Shown in pieces: positions 43,834-55,331 of a stretch of DNA of 64,000 nt. A model generated the notes under the pieces. The model made no database searches. It was not told the origin of the DNA and saw nothing but the letters and a program-made list of their open reading frames with translations. This stretch comes from Luzula sylvatica (taxonomy: Eukaryota > Streptophyta > Magnoliopsida > Poales > Juncaceae): assembly GCA_946800325.1 (NCBI GenBank), contig OX326958.1:31169314-31233313 (forward strand), in the 5' to 3' direction. The translations under genes and the position numbers were made by a program. How positions within the stretch are numbered: the stretch's first letter is position 1; every line of letters starts with the position of its first letter.

Positions 43834-46426
43834 CTAATTCTCATTCAAATTATCACCATCGAAACCTCCAAGAAAATCATTTGCGGGACCAAAATTCGAC
43901 GGTCGGGTCGATGTCTCCTGAATTTAATGAATTGTTATATGAAACTATACTACTATAATAATTATATAGTTTTTATTTAACATATACATACATTCGATGG
44001 TCGGGTCGATGTGTCCTGATTCTGCTGCGACATATTCGCCATGAACATCTGTGGGAAAGGAGACCGCAGTACATTCTGAAAATCCGAACCTGAATTCTGG
44101 AGGGGAGGAGACGAGAACATGCCGGGATTATGAAAACCATCGTAACCTCCTTGACCTCCTGATCCCATGCCGAACCCCGAGCCCTTTTCCAAACATTTGT
44201 ACATAAAAAGTAAGATACATGAAAAAAAAATTATATTTTTTCTTATTGTACATATAATTTTTTACCTATGGCCAAAATTGACGAGGAAAGAACATATTCT
44301 GCTGAGATCCGTCCAAACCTCCTAATCCTCCCGATCCCGTCGATCCGGATCCCGAACCCTGTCCCTTGTGAATAAAATAAATATATATCATTTTCTTCCG
44401 AAATTTAAAAAATATTATTAATTGAAATACCTACTTACCTGCTGGAGAAAAAGACGCTGACAAAACATGTTCTGCTGCTGTGTGAACTGCGAAAACGTGG
44501 AATACATGGTCTCCATCATCGCACGTTTAGTCTCTTCTGTTTTGCGTTTGACCTCCTCCTCCATCTTTTTATTCATTTCCTCTTCTCGCTTGCGACTTTC
44601 CTCCTCCATTTGCCGCCTAAACATCTCGAATCTATCATTTTCTTCCGAATCGCGACATGCTGAAGTCGCGTTCTGACACGAGGGAGAAGACCATGTCGAT
44701 GAGACAGGAGTAGACGCCAAAGCCGGATCGATCACAAAATCTATCGTATAGAAACGTCCGTGCGATCTCCCTCCTGACACCTGAACATACGTAGCAGGAT
44801 CATCGCCGTGAGACTCCGCCCAATCTTCACCGTACTTCTCCTTCATCACGGCTTCGTAATTCTCCTTCGTGACATAAATACAACACGTTCGATTATAACA
44901 AATATGATTGCAAATTGAAAATTTAAATATACCTTTACTGCGACGGACTTCTGATCGATATAAGCAGTGCCACCCTTACGAACCTTCGACACCTTCAACA
45001 AATCCAAGAATCGGACGGGAACGTCTGGATTGCGCTCCTCCTTCAAAATTTAGAACAACAATTTGTAATATCGTATATTAATTAATAATTAATAATATAA
45101 ATAAATAATTAAATAATAATAAATTTATTTTAATAATTAAGTAATATTAATATTTTAATAATTAAATAATATTTTAATAATTATAATATTAATAAATAAT
45201 ATAAATTTATATTAATAATATTTCAATAATTATAATATAAATAAATAATTAAATAATATTAAATTTATATTAATAAATAATTAAATAATATTAATATTAA
45301 TAAATAATTAAATAATATTTTAATAATTATAATATTAATAAATAATATAAATTTATATTAATAATATTTCAATAAATATAATAAAAATAAATAATTAAAT
45401 AATAATAAATTTATTTTAATAGTTATAATATTATTAATAAATAATTACATAATATTAATAAATAATTAATTAATATTAAATAGTAATGTACCATTTTTTT
45501 TTTGTGGGCTGCGAGTGAAATCGATCCAGAAGTGCTATGACCGTGCACGTCTCCAGCATTGCAGTTAGCCTTGTTTCGAGCAGATGCCTCCATCCAATCT
45601 GGATTATTCATCCATTTCCGCACCATGTTCGTCCAAGCAGCAGTAGAGAAATCTGGTGGAGTAGTTAGGACAGCATTTGACGGAGGCTCGATCCAAGTTC
45701 GCATGTCATCCCCGAATTTTAGTGTTGCCGCCTTACGGGCCTCCCTCGTAATATCCCTCCAAAGCTTGCCACACCATGATTTCAAGCGTTTTTCACAATC
45801 TGCTATGTTCTGACCCTCGGCAAAGTGATAACGTTTCTGTCACAAAAAAAATCTTAAGAATTCCGCATAAAATAATTATAAATATATATTAAATAGCATG
45901 AAATTCACAAAAATACCAAGAAATTTGCATAAACCGCCTTTTTCAATTTCTCATTCCAATCCGTGCCCCACTTCGTATAACCAACTTCGTTGTATCCCTT
46001 CATGATACGATTAAGATCACGAGTCAAATCCGCCCCAAAGTTACCTAAGACATGCATTAAATAAATTAAATTATTTGAATTAATTAAATTTTATTAAATA
46101 CAAATATACAAATAAATACCTGGCAGGTCAATCATGAATGTCGTACCGAACTGTATAATAGGTAAGGTGGAGCCGGTAATCCGAGTCATGGCATTAGGGC
46201 CACGACCTTTCTTACGAGGCGGTACATCACCCACCACACCATCCACATCACCCTCGGCCCCATCCCCACCACCCTCGGCCCCATCCACATCACCCTCGAG
46301 CTCATCCTCAGCTTCCAAGACCTCCGGCGGTACAACCTCATCCGCAGCTTCCTCGACCTCATTCTCATCGACCTCATCCTCCTCGGACCAAAGTGCATGA
46401 TGAGCACGTCCTCGAGTGAAAACCAT
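43834..46426 (-). CDS. TNP1/TNPA-like gene of CACTA element 2, eight exons (one late stop)
   Basis: Exons inferred on the minus strand: 46426-46120, 46044-45917, 45836-45492, 45040-44933, 44864-44439, 44364-44266, 44183-43992 and 43917-43834. Exon 1 starts MVFTRG and is acidic. Exon 3 has the Ptta/En/Spm transposase signature ending GHSTSGSISLAAHKKK. Exon 5 has a strong coiled coil (RKREEEMNKKMEEEVKRK). Later exons are Gly/Gln/Met-rich. Such proteins bind subterminal repeats and support transposition. Exon layout and sequence match 22497-24465. A TAG at 44266-44268, the last codon of exon 6, may end translation early; exons 7-8 are supported by splice signals and composition. Exons 7 and 8 share a 24-bp duplication (see findings). 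The main signature region is intact, so a protein could still be made. Confidence 0.75.
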
Positions 46427-46650
46427 GACCTATCAAATTTAATAAAATAAACAAAATAATGAAATAATATATAACATAACCATACTAAATCATCCAAAAT
46501 CAACAAGATCAAATTCCAAAATCCGCAGCTAAAGTCAATAACGACAACATACAAAACAACACTAATCGAAAAAACTAAACTTCACGACAAACATAACACT
46601 AATCGAAAAAACTAAACTCGAACACAAACATAACACTAATCAAAATAATC

Positions 46651-47575
46651 CTAATCCAACCATAAATCGTCCTCGTGGAGTGCAATATCATCGTCGTCGT
46701 CTTCTTCTTCTTCTTCTTCTTCGACAAGATTAATTTCATTGACGTCTACAAGATCAACAACGCCCGGTACATGTAACGGTCCATTCACATCTACAATCGA
46801 ATGATCTGGCTCGATTCTCACTTGTTCTACTTCTTGGAAATACTCGGTTGATGGAATTTCTAATTCAGGTACGACCAATCGAGAGCATGCAGTTATCCGG
46901 GCATACATCAATTTTCTCATACTGCATACCCAATCCTTTGATGAATTTCTTAGATTCATTAAAATTTTCAGGAAAATTATTTTTATTTTTCCGAGGGATA
47001 ACGAAGTTTTTGATTACATACAAGAACCTATCGAAAGCTATTTTCGTAACTTCACAATCGGATTTGACATTCAACAACATGGTTACAACAGACATTAAAG
47101 AATGTTCTGAAAGTCCTGGTCCTTCCCATAAAGTCTCATCAGATGCTCGAAGCATCTCAAAGAAACGAGCAGCTTCAGAATTTGGTTCCTCATCCTCCTC
47201 TACTTCTTCTTTCCAATCAAACGAAGGTCCGGCAACATCACGAACCATTTGTTCCATCCGATTGGGACTGAATGACGACGACCCACCAATTTCGAAATTT
47301 GAATCGCCCTGTCCGTGTTTTGACCAGATTAGATAGTCCGGCATAAAACCGGCAGTACTTAAATGGGTTGCTATATCATCATGGATACGAAGAAAAGAAT
47401 TTTGGCAATTCTTACATGGGCACCAAGTACATTTTTTTCCTTGGCTATTTATTGGCAATTCATCGGGATGTATTAAGCGAAATTAAGGAAATCAACCATT
47501 CCATTCCAAAAGTCAATCGTGAGAGAATGATTATACATCCAAGAACGATCAATCTCCATCGAGAGAAATTCTAAC
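46651..47575 (-). pseudogene. TNP2-like transposase with catalytic core deleted
   Basis: Begins MEIDRSWMYNHSL at about 47561. A one-base shift near 47470 moves the frame into PINSQGKKCTWCPCKNC, the transposase-associated domain. Similarity to the 8205 protein continues through VCPDNCML (about 46890). The sequence then jumps directly to the C-terminal region RLVVPELEIPSTEYFQEVEQ and an acidic tail ending 46651. The tnp2 core, DUF4218 and DUF4216 are all missing, and the junction shifts frame. This is the internal-deletion pattern classically seen in defective Spm elements. The two overlapping frames (46865-47458 and 46651-46959) are pieces of this one gene. Confidence 0.88.
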
Positions 47576-48839
47576 ATTGAAAATAATTGGAATTTAGAAA
47601 ATGAATTGGGGAAAAGAATTTAGAATAACAACACTGCCAAAGATTTCTTTAGAAAGTTTGAAATACTACTGAGATGTCGAAATAACAATGGCTCGAAGAA
47701 TTCGTTAGAAATTAGTTAATCCGACATAAAATCATTCCATTCCAAAACTCAACCATAACGGAAAGATTGGTATTAAGTGAAAGAATTGGGAAAAAAATTG
47801 GAACAACACTACCGAAAATTTCTTTAGAATATATGACATACTATTGAGAAGTTGGAATAATAATGTCTCCGAAGATTAATTATATGAAATACTATAAACT
47901 AAAAATTTGTTTGGATGGAGTACAAATTTGTAATACGAAATAATAACATAATATATTTCAAAAAACTTTCTTAATTTTGATTATATATTAAGCATCCAAT
48001 ATTAATTTATTCATACAAAAAAATAATACATATTTTTGTTTCAATATCATACAAAGTTACAAAATAAGTTATCATACTAAGATATAAGATCATATTATAT
48101 TATTTTTTAAATCATAATTTTAAATTAATTATATTTTTTTGTATTCATACTAAACAAAATTAATTAAATTTTGAAATAGCCATATTAGAAATATTTTTAA
48201 ATATATGTTATAAATTTCATCAACATATTAAAAATAAATTTAATATAATTTAATACATATTCTTTTTATTCTTTTTATATTTTTTGTAATAAAAAATATA
48301 TTAAAAATTTCATAACTCAACATTATATAACCATAAATTATAATCGCAACAAATAAAGTACTACATCCAAACAACAATTAAAACCTAAATCTAAACCTAA
48401 TATTTTTCTACCATATTTCCAAATAACTCTAAAATCCTAAATACAAACTAAGATATTTATATTATTTTTCACACACACAATATCAACAAATAAATTTTAA
48501 AAATTGAACTTTATTAACCTTGGTCCGGAGTTGATTAATTAATTCGTCAAAAAGTGCAGAATCCAAGTTTCCTAAAAATAATAACAATTTATTAAACAAA
48601 TTTCAAAAAACGTAATGAACATATTTAAAATAATAGATTTTATAATTAATTCAAAACAGATTTTAAAAAAATTAGATTTAAAAAAATCCCGATTTAAAAT
48701 ACTTACAAAATTTAAAACATATTTTAAACAGATTCAAAATTCCAAAAATAAATAGTTATTTAAACCTAAAAATCCAGATTTAAAATCAATGCAAATTAAA
48801 CTACGACAGATTCAAACAGATTTAACCTAACTTAATTAA
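47576..48839. other. 5' region of CACTA element 2, no gene
   Basis: AT-rich sequence between the TNP2 start and the tandem repeats. No ORF or RNA gene supported; the promoter of the truncated gene must lie here if it is expressed. Confidence 0.45.
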
Positions 48840-49945
48840 ACCTAACTTAATTAAGCTACAACAGATTTAAAATTTAAAACAGATTTTAAACCTACAACAG
48901 ATTTAAACCTATCTTAATTAAACCTAAAGTTTAAAACATATTCAAAAACCGCACATTCAAAAACCTAATTAAACTAAAAGTTTACATCAGATTAAACCTA
49001 ATTAACCTAATTAAACCTAAAAATCTATACTAAACCTAATTAAACCTATTTAAACCTAGAAATACAGATTTAACCTAACATAATTAAACCTAACTTAATT
49101 AAACTACAACAGATTTAAAATTTAAAACAGATTTAAACCTACAACAAATTTAAACCTAACTTAAATAAACCTAAAGTTTAAAACAGATTCAAAAACCTCA
49201 CATTCAAAAACTTAATTAAACTAAAAGTTTAGAACAGATTAAACTTAATTAACCTAATTAAACCTAAAAATCTATACTAAACCTAATTAAACCTATTTAA
49301 ACCTAGAAATACAGATTTAACCTAACTTAATTAAATCTAACTTAATTAAACTACAACAGATTTAAAATTTAAAACAGATTTCAACCTACAACAAATTTAA
49401 ACCTAACTTAATTAAACCTAAAGTTTAAAACAGATTCAAAAACCGCACATTCAAAAACCTAATTAAACTAAAAGCTTAGAACAGATTAAACCTAATTAAC
49501 CTAATTAAACCTAAAAATTTATACTAAACCTAATTAAACCTATTTAAACCTACAAATACAAATTCAAAAAATCCGAGAGAGATGAAAATACCTTCAACCA
49601 AGAGTTAAGCCAGAGAGATTTAAGCCGAGAGAATTAAGCCGAGAGACAACAGCCGAGAGAATGAAGCCTTCCAGAAATCTGATTCAAAAAAAAAAATTAA
49701 ATTAAACTAAAAACTTAGAACAGATTAAACCTAATTAACCTAATTAAACCTAAAAATCTATACTAAACCTAATTAAACCTATTTAAACCTACAAATACAA
49801 ATTCAAAAAATCCGAGAGAGATGAAAATACCTTCAACCAAGAGTTAAGCCAGAGAGATTTAAGCCGAGAGAATTAAGCAGAGAGACAACAGCCGAGAGAA
49901 TGAAGCCTTCCAAAAATCTGATTCAAAAAAAAAAAATTAAATAAA
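48840..49945. repeat. Tandem ~245-bp repeats in the CACTA 5' region
   Basis: Landmark AACC(G/T)CACATTCAAAAAC recurs at about 48949, 49193 and 49441 (spacing 244 and 248). A purine-rich block GAGTTAAGCCAGAGAGATTT recurs at about 49600 and 49840. Much of the array is simple AATTAAACCTAA-like sequence. Possibly subterminal or promoter repeats of the element. Confidence 0.75.
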
Positions 49946-50106
49946 ATCTGATTAAAAAAAAAAAACCAAACCTAGATTCAAAAATAATTGTAAAATAAAC
50001 AGACTTAAAATTCAGACCAGAAACAAAACTAGACGTAAAAAAAAGATTTAAAGCCGACCAGAAAAAATCAACTCAACAAAAACAAAATTAAAACCGACCA
50101 TAAAAA

Positions 50107-50394
50107 ATGAAGAAATACATACCTTCAATATCAGACCAGAAACGAGGACGAGGAGCAGGAGGAGGACCAGAAAAGAGGGGGGCTGGGGTGGGCTGGGCCG
50201 GGCGCAGCAAGAGGAAGAGGACGGGGCCTGGGCAAAGGAGGAAGAAGAGGGGGGCTGGGGTGGGGTGGGCTTGGCTGGGCGAAAGGGGGGAAGAGGGGGA
50301 GACAGGGGGCTGGGCGAAGGGGGAAGAGGAGAGAAGTGAGGGAAAAAGAAAGATAAGTCTGGCTGGGGGTATATATATAAATCTTAAATCCTAT
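50107..50394. other. G-rich tract in CACTA element 2
   Basis: Strongly purine- and G-rich on the plus strand (repeated GGGGGGCTGGGGTGGGC and GAAGAGG blocks). Open frames on both strands reflect composition. G-runs could form quadruplex structure in the DNA or RNA; this is untested. Confidence 0.4.
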
Positions 50395-50790
50395 TACCGA
50401 CGGCCCGACGCTGAGTATCACCGACGGGTATTTCTTCTCCAACGGGCCGACGGTGGGCCTTCTGCGACGGTATATATGGGCCGACGGGCCGACGGTGATG
50501 TTTTTGAATTCTGACGGTTTTTTGAATACATCTGCGACGGGATTTTTATCACCGATGGGCCGCCGCTGAACATCACCGACGGGTTTGTCTTCTCCGACGG
50601 GCCGACGGTGGACTTCTGCGACGGGTTTAGGTCTTCCGATGGGCCGTCGTAATTTGCGATGGGCCGTCGGAAAAGAAAACCGTCGGAAATACTGTTTTAG
50701 CTACGGCCCGTCGGTGAAAACGACTTATATTTGCGACGGCCCATCGATGAAAATAGGGTCCCGTCGCTGAAAAGCCCATCTGTTGTAGTA

Positions 50791-52982
50791 TGTACATTTT
50801 GGATGATTTTATAGGGCACTTGGACTAATTATATTATTTTGAAATATGAATTTTCGGATTAAGTAATTAATTATTATATTATTTGTTAGGATAAAAAAGT
50901 TATATTTGAATTTTGTACCGACTAAATTATGGATACATTATGTAATATTATAAAAATCAACATTATGATCGATATTCGCTGCGATAGTGAAGCGACGTTA
51001 TATCGTCCGTTAACACTAAACGATAAATAAATATCGAAACGATACATTCCTGCTACATGCTATTTAAAATATTAATCACGAGAATTTTAATTTATTTATC
51101 AAAGTACGACAAAAGGAAAGTATGAACAAAATATGAATGTGAATAGAATGTGAGAACCACTTACAATACTTATTTTTAGTAACTGTAGCAAACAATAGAA
51201 CCATAAAGTACATGTAATGATTTGTAAAGGAAGGTTATATCTGCAAAATTGCCTGGATTACACATGTAACATTGTTTTTGTGTGATTGGATTGGGCAGTA
51301 GTAGCACCAAAGTTCACGTGGCAACTTAAGTGACGTGAAGTGCTCGGACCTCTTAGTACAAAATTATTACCTCTCTCGGTCAAATTATTCCATACAGCCT
51401 AATCATGATATTAAAAATTCACCTTTAGAGGATCACAATAATGAGTTACGAAGAATCATATAGCTTTTCATTTTGCAAATAGAGACATCATAATTGTTGT
51501 TTGTTTATTAGGGTTTAGGCCAACACATAGGGGTATCTGTAACTTTGCATTTGAAGTAGCTAGATCTAATATATTTTTAAGAGAAAAAGCTTGTGCTGCA
51601 CAGTGTATTTAAAGTGATACCAATAGGACTTGAACGCTTGATTTTTTGTATCTTGTGCTAAACACTTTACTACTCGACCAAAGACCATTGATAGTGTTTC
51701 GTGTTTTTATTGGTAGTGTTTATATATAATATAATTCATGAAATATTAGTCTATTCCATTGTTTAAATAAAAACCTAGCAAAATAAAAAAAGCCCAAACC
51801 GCAAATAAGACCATATCCAAATATTGATGGGCTTTGTATCATAAAAAATATGGTCATTTCTTGAATTTATAGTTTTGGACAATATTAATATATGGCCCAT
51901 TCAAGTCTTGACAAATTAATATGTCGATGTGAGTTGATTTTTTTAATTACTTCTTTTTCAGAGTAAATTTTTATTTACCTAGTAGTAAGCATAGTCAATC
52001 ATTCGGAATACGACAATAATACGATACGTGATACGTTCGCCTATAATTCGGATCGTACGGTTTTCAATACGATGAAAAATTCGGATAAAAAAACTTGACC
52101 GGCAAATATTTGTATTCGTGTACGTTTGTGTAAAATACAGTTTCTGTTATAGATTCGGCGAGAAAAATCCGGCAACATGTACTGCATATATTCCCCAATT
52201 ATTTTATTCAAATACGAGAAGTTAATTAAACACAATTTTTTTTTTACAAAACAATAGATAACTAACCTTTAGTGTAGCAAGAAGAAAAAAACTACTAAAG
52301 CAAAAAAAACATTTAAAAAAAAACAAATAACTAATCATTTATTTTCAACATTATATTATATGTTATCGAAATAAATTTGTCATTTACCAACTTTGGAATA
52401 CATGTATTAAATGAAATAATAAAATTATGTTGCCAATTATTATTATTATTATTATTATTATTAGAGAAACAATTGTGCACTCTATGTGCATGTGTAAAAA
52501 ATGACGCGTGAAATATTGACTCTTTTCGATTTTGATCATCTTTTGTGCACTTTCACACACACGCCACCTTCATCCGTGTTTGATATCTTTTTTAATGTAT
52601 GACACATTTTTAGACGTATAATATATTTTTATTGATACAATACTTATGTTCTTTTTTACATGTATGTTGCATGTTTGTTTGTTAAAAAATTTTAGATGTA
52701 TGATATATCTTTTTTTGAATGCAATACATGTTACATATTTTTATGTTACATGATATACATTTATGTATGTATGATATATAGATATTTTATATAAGTAATA
52801 TTTTGTATATATATTTTTAACTGAATTATACATTTAGTATAATAATTTATATTTTTTGGGGCCGTGTGTTGAGAGTACAAATACGATAAAAATTGAAACA
52901 AAAAGCAAACTGTCCATTTTTGAACATGTAAGTGCATACCCATAAAAATATATTAGTCGGTCCCTTGTTATTATTATTATTA
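50791..52982. other. Intergenic, no gene seen
   Basis: AT-rich. Contains a tRNA-like/SINE-like segment at about 51626-51680 (minus-strand A-box-like TGGTCGAGTAGTAA and B-box-like GCGTTCAAGTCC) and an (ATT)n run at 52436-52462. Motifs of the form ATACG..GTATAC at 51990-52090 have inverted relatives at 53790-53860, perhaps the ends of an older element interrupted by the Helitron candidate. Confidence 0.4.
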
Positions 52983-53517
52983 CTAGAAATATTTCTCGCG
53001 CTTCGCTGCGATATTTCAAAATCTTTTATGATCATAAAATAATAATTTTATGTAAAACGTTATAAGTACAAATCAAACTTTTCAACTTTATCCAAATGTT
53101 AATTAAAAAAAAAAACTATGATATTAAATAGTCTCACAAGTATTACGTAATAAATACAAACTTTTTTCCTCCTAAAAGCATATCATATGTTCCAAAAGAA
53201 AAATTCAAATGTTTTATTTAGAATATCAGATATGTGAAATAAATTAAATTCTAAAAAAGGCAAACAAAAAAACATAAAAGTCGCAACTTGGTACCAATCA
53301 AAACTGTTATAATAAGCACAAAAAAACGCAGCTTGGAACATAGACGCATAAAAGACGCAGTTTGGTAAAAAAAAGAAAAAATCTGCGAACAGTAAATTCA
53401 GTGAACAGTATAATTATGAACAGTAACTCGTGAACAATACGTTTAAGAGGGTGAACAGTAGCGGATGACGTGGCCTCGTGGTTTGGCTCCAAAGTGGTGT
53501 AAATTTAATGGGAAGGA
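52983..53517 (-). mobile_element. Short non-autonomous Helitron candidate (535 bp)
   Basis: Read on the minus strand it starts TCCTTCCCATTAAATT preceded by A, and ends GCAGCGAAGCGCGAGAAATATTTCTAG followed by T: a GC-rich hairpin-forming segment shortly before CTAG, inserted between A and T. No ORF. It contains several GTGAACAGTA repeats near 53390-53460. The 3' end is the better supported end. Confidence 0.55.
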
Positions 53518-54137
53518 TAATTATTGTTGCCTGAATTAAATATTTGAAAACATTATTTGATACATATAGTTGGCAATTGCCTCACTAACTTATGTTGACT
53601 AAAAATGTAAATTAGACTTGTTATATTTTATAATTATTGTCCCATGCTGAAGCACAACTTTATAACTTTGTAATGTTATAACTTGCCAAGTTCCAACTTT
53701 GACATGACGAATTTTTTAAAAATACGGCCCGAATGTTTCACGGGATTAAAAGTCGCGAATATATCCGAATCTTAGGAATGGAAACGCGAAGTTCGCATAT
53801 TATACAAAATTCGGAAAATACGTGTATAATACGCGTATCATACGCGATTTGGCTAACTAAGGACTAGTAAGTACCTCCAATATAGCGTATTGGACTCTTT
53901 TACTAAGTACAAAATAATCCAATGATTGCGTGCACAAGCGTAAACCAATAATTTATGTAATCTCACCTCACCTCTAAAGTCTAAACCCGCTCTTCTATTT
54001 CTATTGGCCAATTATTGAGTTTTGACTTTCGAACCGTCCAATACATCACCAACATATCCTAATCCTAACCCCCCTTCAATATCCAACATGTCTTATCTCC
54101 AATCTTGAGCTACTAATAATTCTTCTCACCAGAATTC
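53518..54137. promoter_or_regulatory. Upstream region of the first ATL gene
   Basis: No coding sequence. The proximal 140 bp contains a CCAAT box (GGCCAAT near 54006) and a W-box core TTGAC at 54022-54026. W-box cores fit the pathogen- or elicitor-responsive expression known for many ATL genes, but single cores are common by chance. Confidence 0.35.
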
Positions 54138-54854
54138 ATGGAGAACTCATCAACTCTAATTCTTTTCTTCGTCTTAATTATTGCTTGTGCCGTCTCCTTC
54201 GCTCTAGCAGTTTTCTTTTGTTGTCGTGCCGACTCCCGAACGATCACCACTATCAGAAACACCGCTAGACATACCGAAAATACATTTACTATCGCAGGTA
54301 TTATATCCGAAGACATAGAAAAGGATACAATTGGCCTTGATCCGTCGGTAATAGAGAGCTTTCATATAATCCCCTATCAGTCCGTAAAGAAGCTAAAACA
54401 CGTGAAGGGTCGACATGGCTGTGCAGTATGCCTGTCAGAATTTGAGAATGATGATATGCTTCGCATCCTTCCAGGATGCTGCCACGTGTTCCATCCGAGT
54501 TGTATAGGTACATGGCTTGTTTGTCATGTCACTTGTCCTATTTGTCGGTCTGACCTTTCCGACCCTGGCGTTCTAGCTAGCAATCATTGCTTGATTGGGC
54601 GTGAACGAGACGTGGTGATGACTGAAATGATGGAGCTGGAGAGCGATGATCGGATGATTAGACGGTCAGCCAGTCTGGTCGGGAGGTGGTCCGGTAGAAG
54701 CAGTAGGTGGGGTGAGTTGATCAAAACACTATCTAGCAGGTGGAGGAACGAAGGCGAGAGTAAACGAATCGTTCCGATGGTGTCCGGTTCACATGATACT
54801 TTAAGTGAGGTCAATATGGGTTCAAGTAATGCTAGAGAAAACAATATTGTTTGA
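54138..54854 (+). CDS. ATL-family RING-H2 E3 ubiquitin ligase (238 aa), copy 1
   Basis: Intronless, as usual for ATL genes. Residues 6-28 form a hydrophobic membrane segment at the N-terminus. The GLD motif is at 66-68. RING-H2 is at 95-136 with spacing C-x2-C-x15-C-x-H-x2-H-x2-C-x10-C-x2-C, including the family proline (ILPGC) and tryptophan (GTWL); all eight zinc ligands are present. ATL proteins are membrane-anchored E3 ligases that pass ubiquitin from an E2 to targets, often in defence or carbon/nitrogen signalling. A basic/serine-rich C-terminal tail (RRSASLVGRWSGRSSRWGE) matches that of copy 2 (RRSVSMAG...RSGRLWG), indicating common descent. The start MENSSTL is the first ATG, directly before the membrane segment. 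No defects. Specific targets cannot be inferred. Confidence 0.95.
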   Translation: MENSSTLILFFVLIIACAVSFALAVFFCCRADSRTITTIRNTARHTENTFTIAGIISEDIEKDTIGLDPSVIESFHIIPYQSVKKLKHVKGRHGCAVCLSEFENDDMLRILPGCCHVFHPSCIGTWLVCHVTCPICRSDLSDPGVLASNHCLIGRERDVVMTEMMELESDDRMIRRSASLVGRWSGRSSRWGELIKTLSSRWRNEGESKRIVPMVSGSHDTLSEVNMGSSNARENNIV

Positions 54855-55331
54855 GCATATACAATGTTAGTTTTGTTAGGTAATTCATATATTGTTTTTA
54901 CTTTAAAGGATTGTTAATCGAGTGGTCAGTATTTTACAATTTTTTAATCTTGTACATCGAATAAAGCTTGTTCATAATGGGTTGTAGGGACTTCTTTTTG
55001 TGTTTGTACTTGATCTATCCTTGATTTTGTTGATTTATTCCAGATTAAGTTATCTAGCTGACTTTGTACGATTATATGAAAATTTAAAATTTCAATTAAA
55101 CATACTTCACGAGGCATTATTGAAGGTCTATGGCCCATTAGGTATATAGATGCAATAAAGGCCCATGTCAAACAAAGCTAATTATCTTATTACAAAATAT
55201 TAATGGGGAAGTACAATCAAAAGTCAAAACAATAAAGCAAGGTTAACACCACTCAACTTCATAAACACAACTCTTACTCTCCTTCCTCATACGCTCATTT
55301 CATCTCCCCGTCCACTCGACCTTCTTCATCC

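Larger units (their letters stand above)
43047..50790 (-). mobile_element. CACTA element 2 (7.7 kb), TNP2 core deleted
   Basis: The left end is CACTACAACAGATCTG at 43047. The right end, reversed, is TACTACAACAGATGGG, so its terminal base has changed. Flanks are TAT (43044-43046) and TGT (50791-50793), close to a 3-bp duplication. Subterminal regions (43070-43275 and 50395-50780) carry many short GC-rich motifs such as CCGTCGCTGA and CCGACGGGCCG in both orientations. Two genes run on the minus strand: a truncated TNP2-like gene, then a TNP1-like gene. It is a non-autonomous derivative related to the CACTA genes at 8.2-24.5 kb. Confidence 0.88.

Noticed and set aside
46134..46400. Ser/Pro-rich frame on the plus strand
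   Set aside because: Antisense shadow of the acidic exon 1 of the TNP1-like gene.
50107..50514. Glycine/arginine-rich frame and an antisense proline-rich frame
   Set aside because: Both follow from a G-rich low-complexity tract in a CACTA element; no homologous motif seen.
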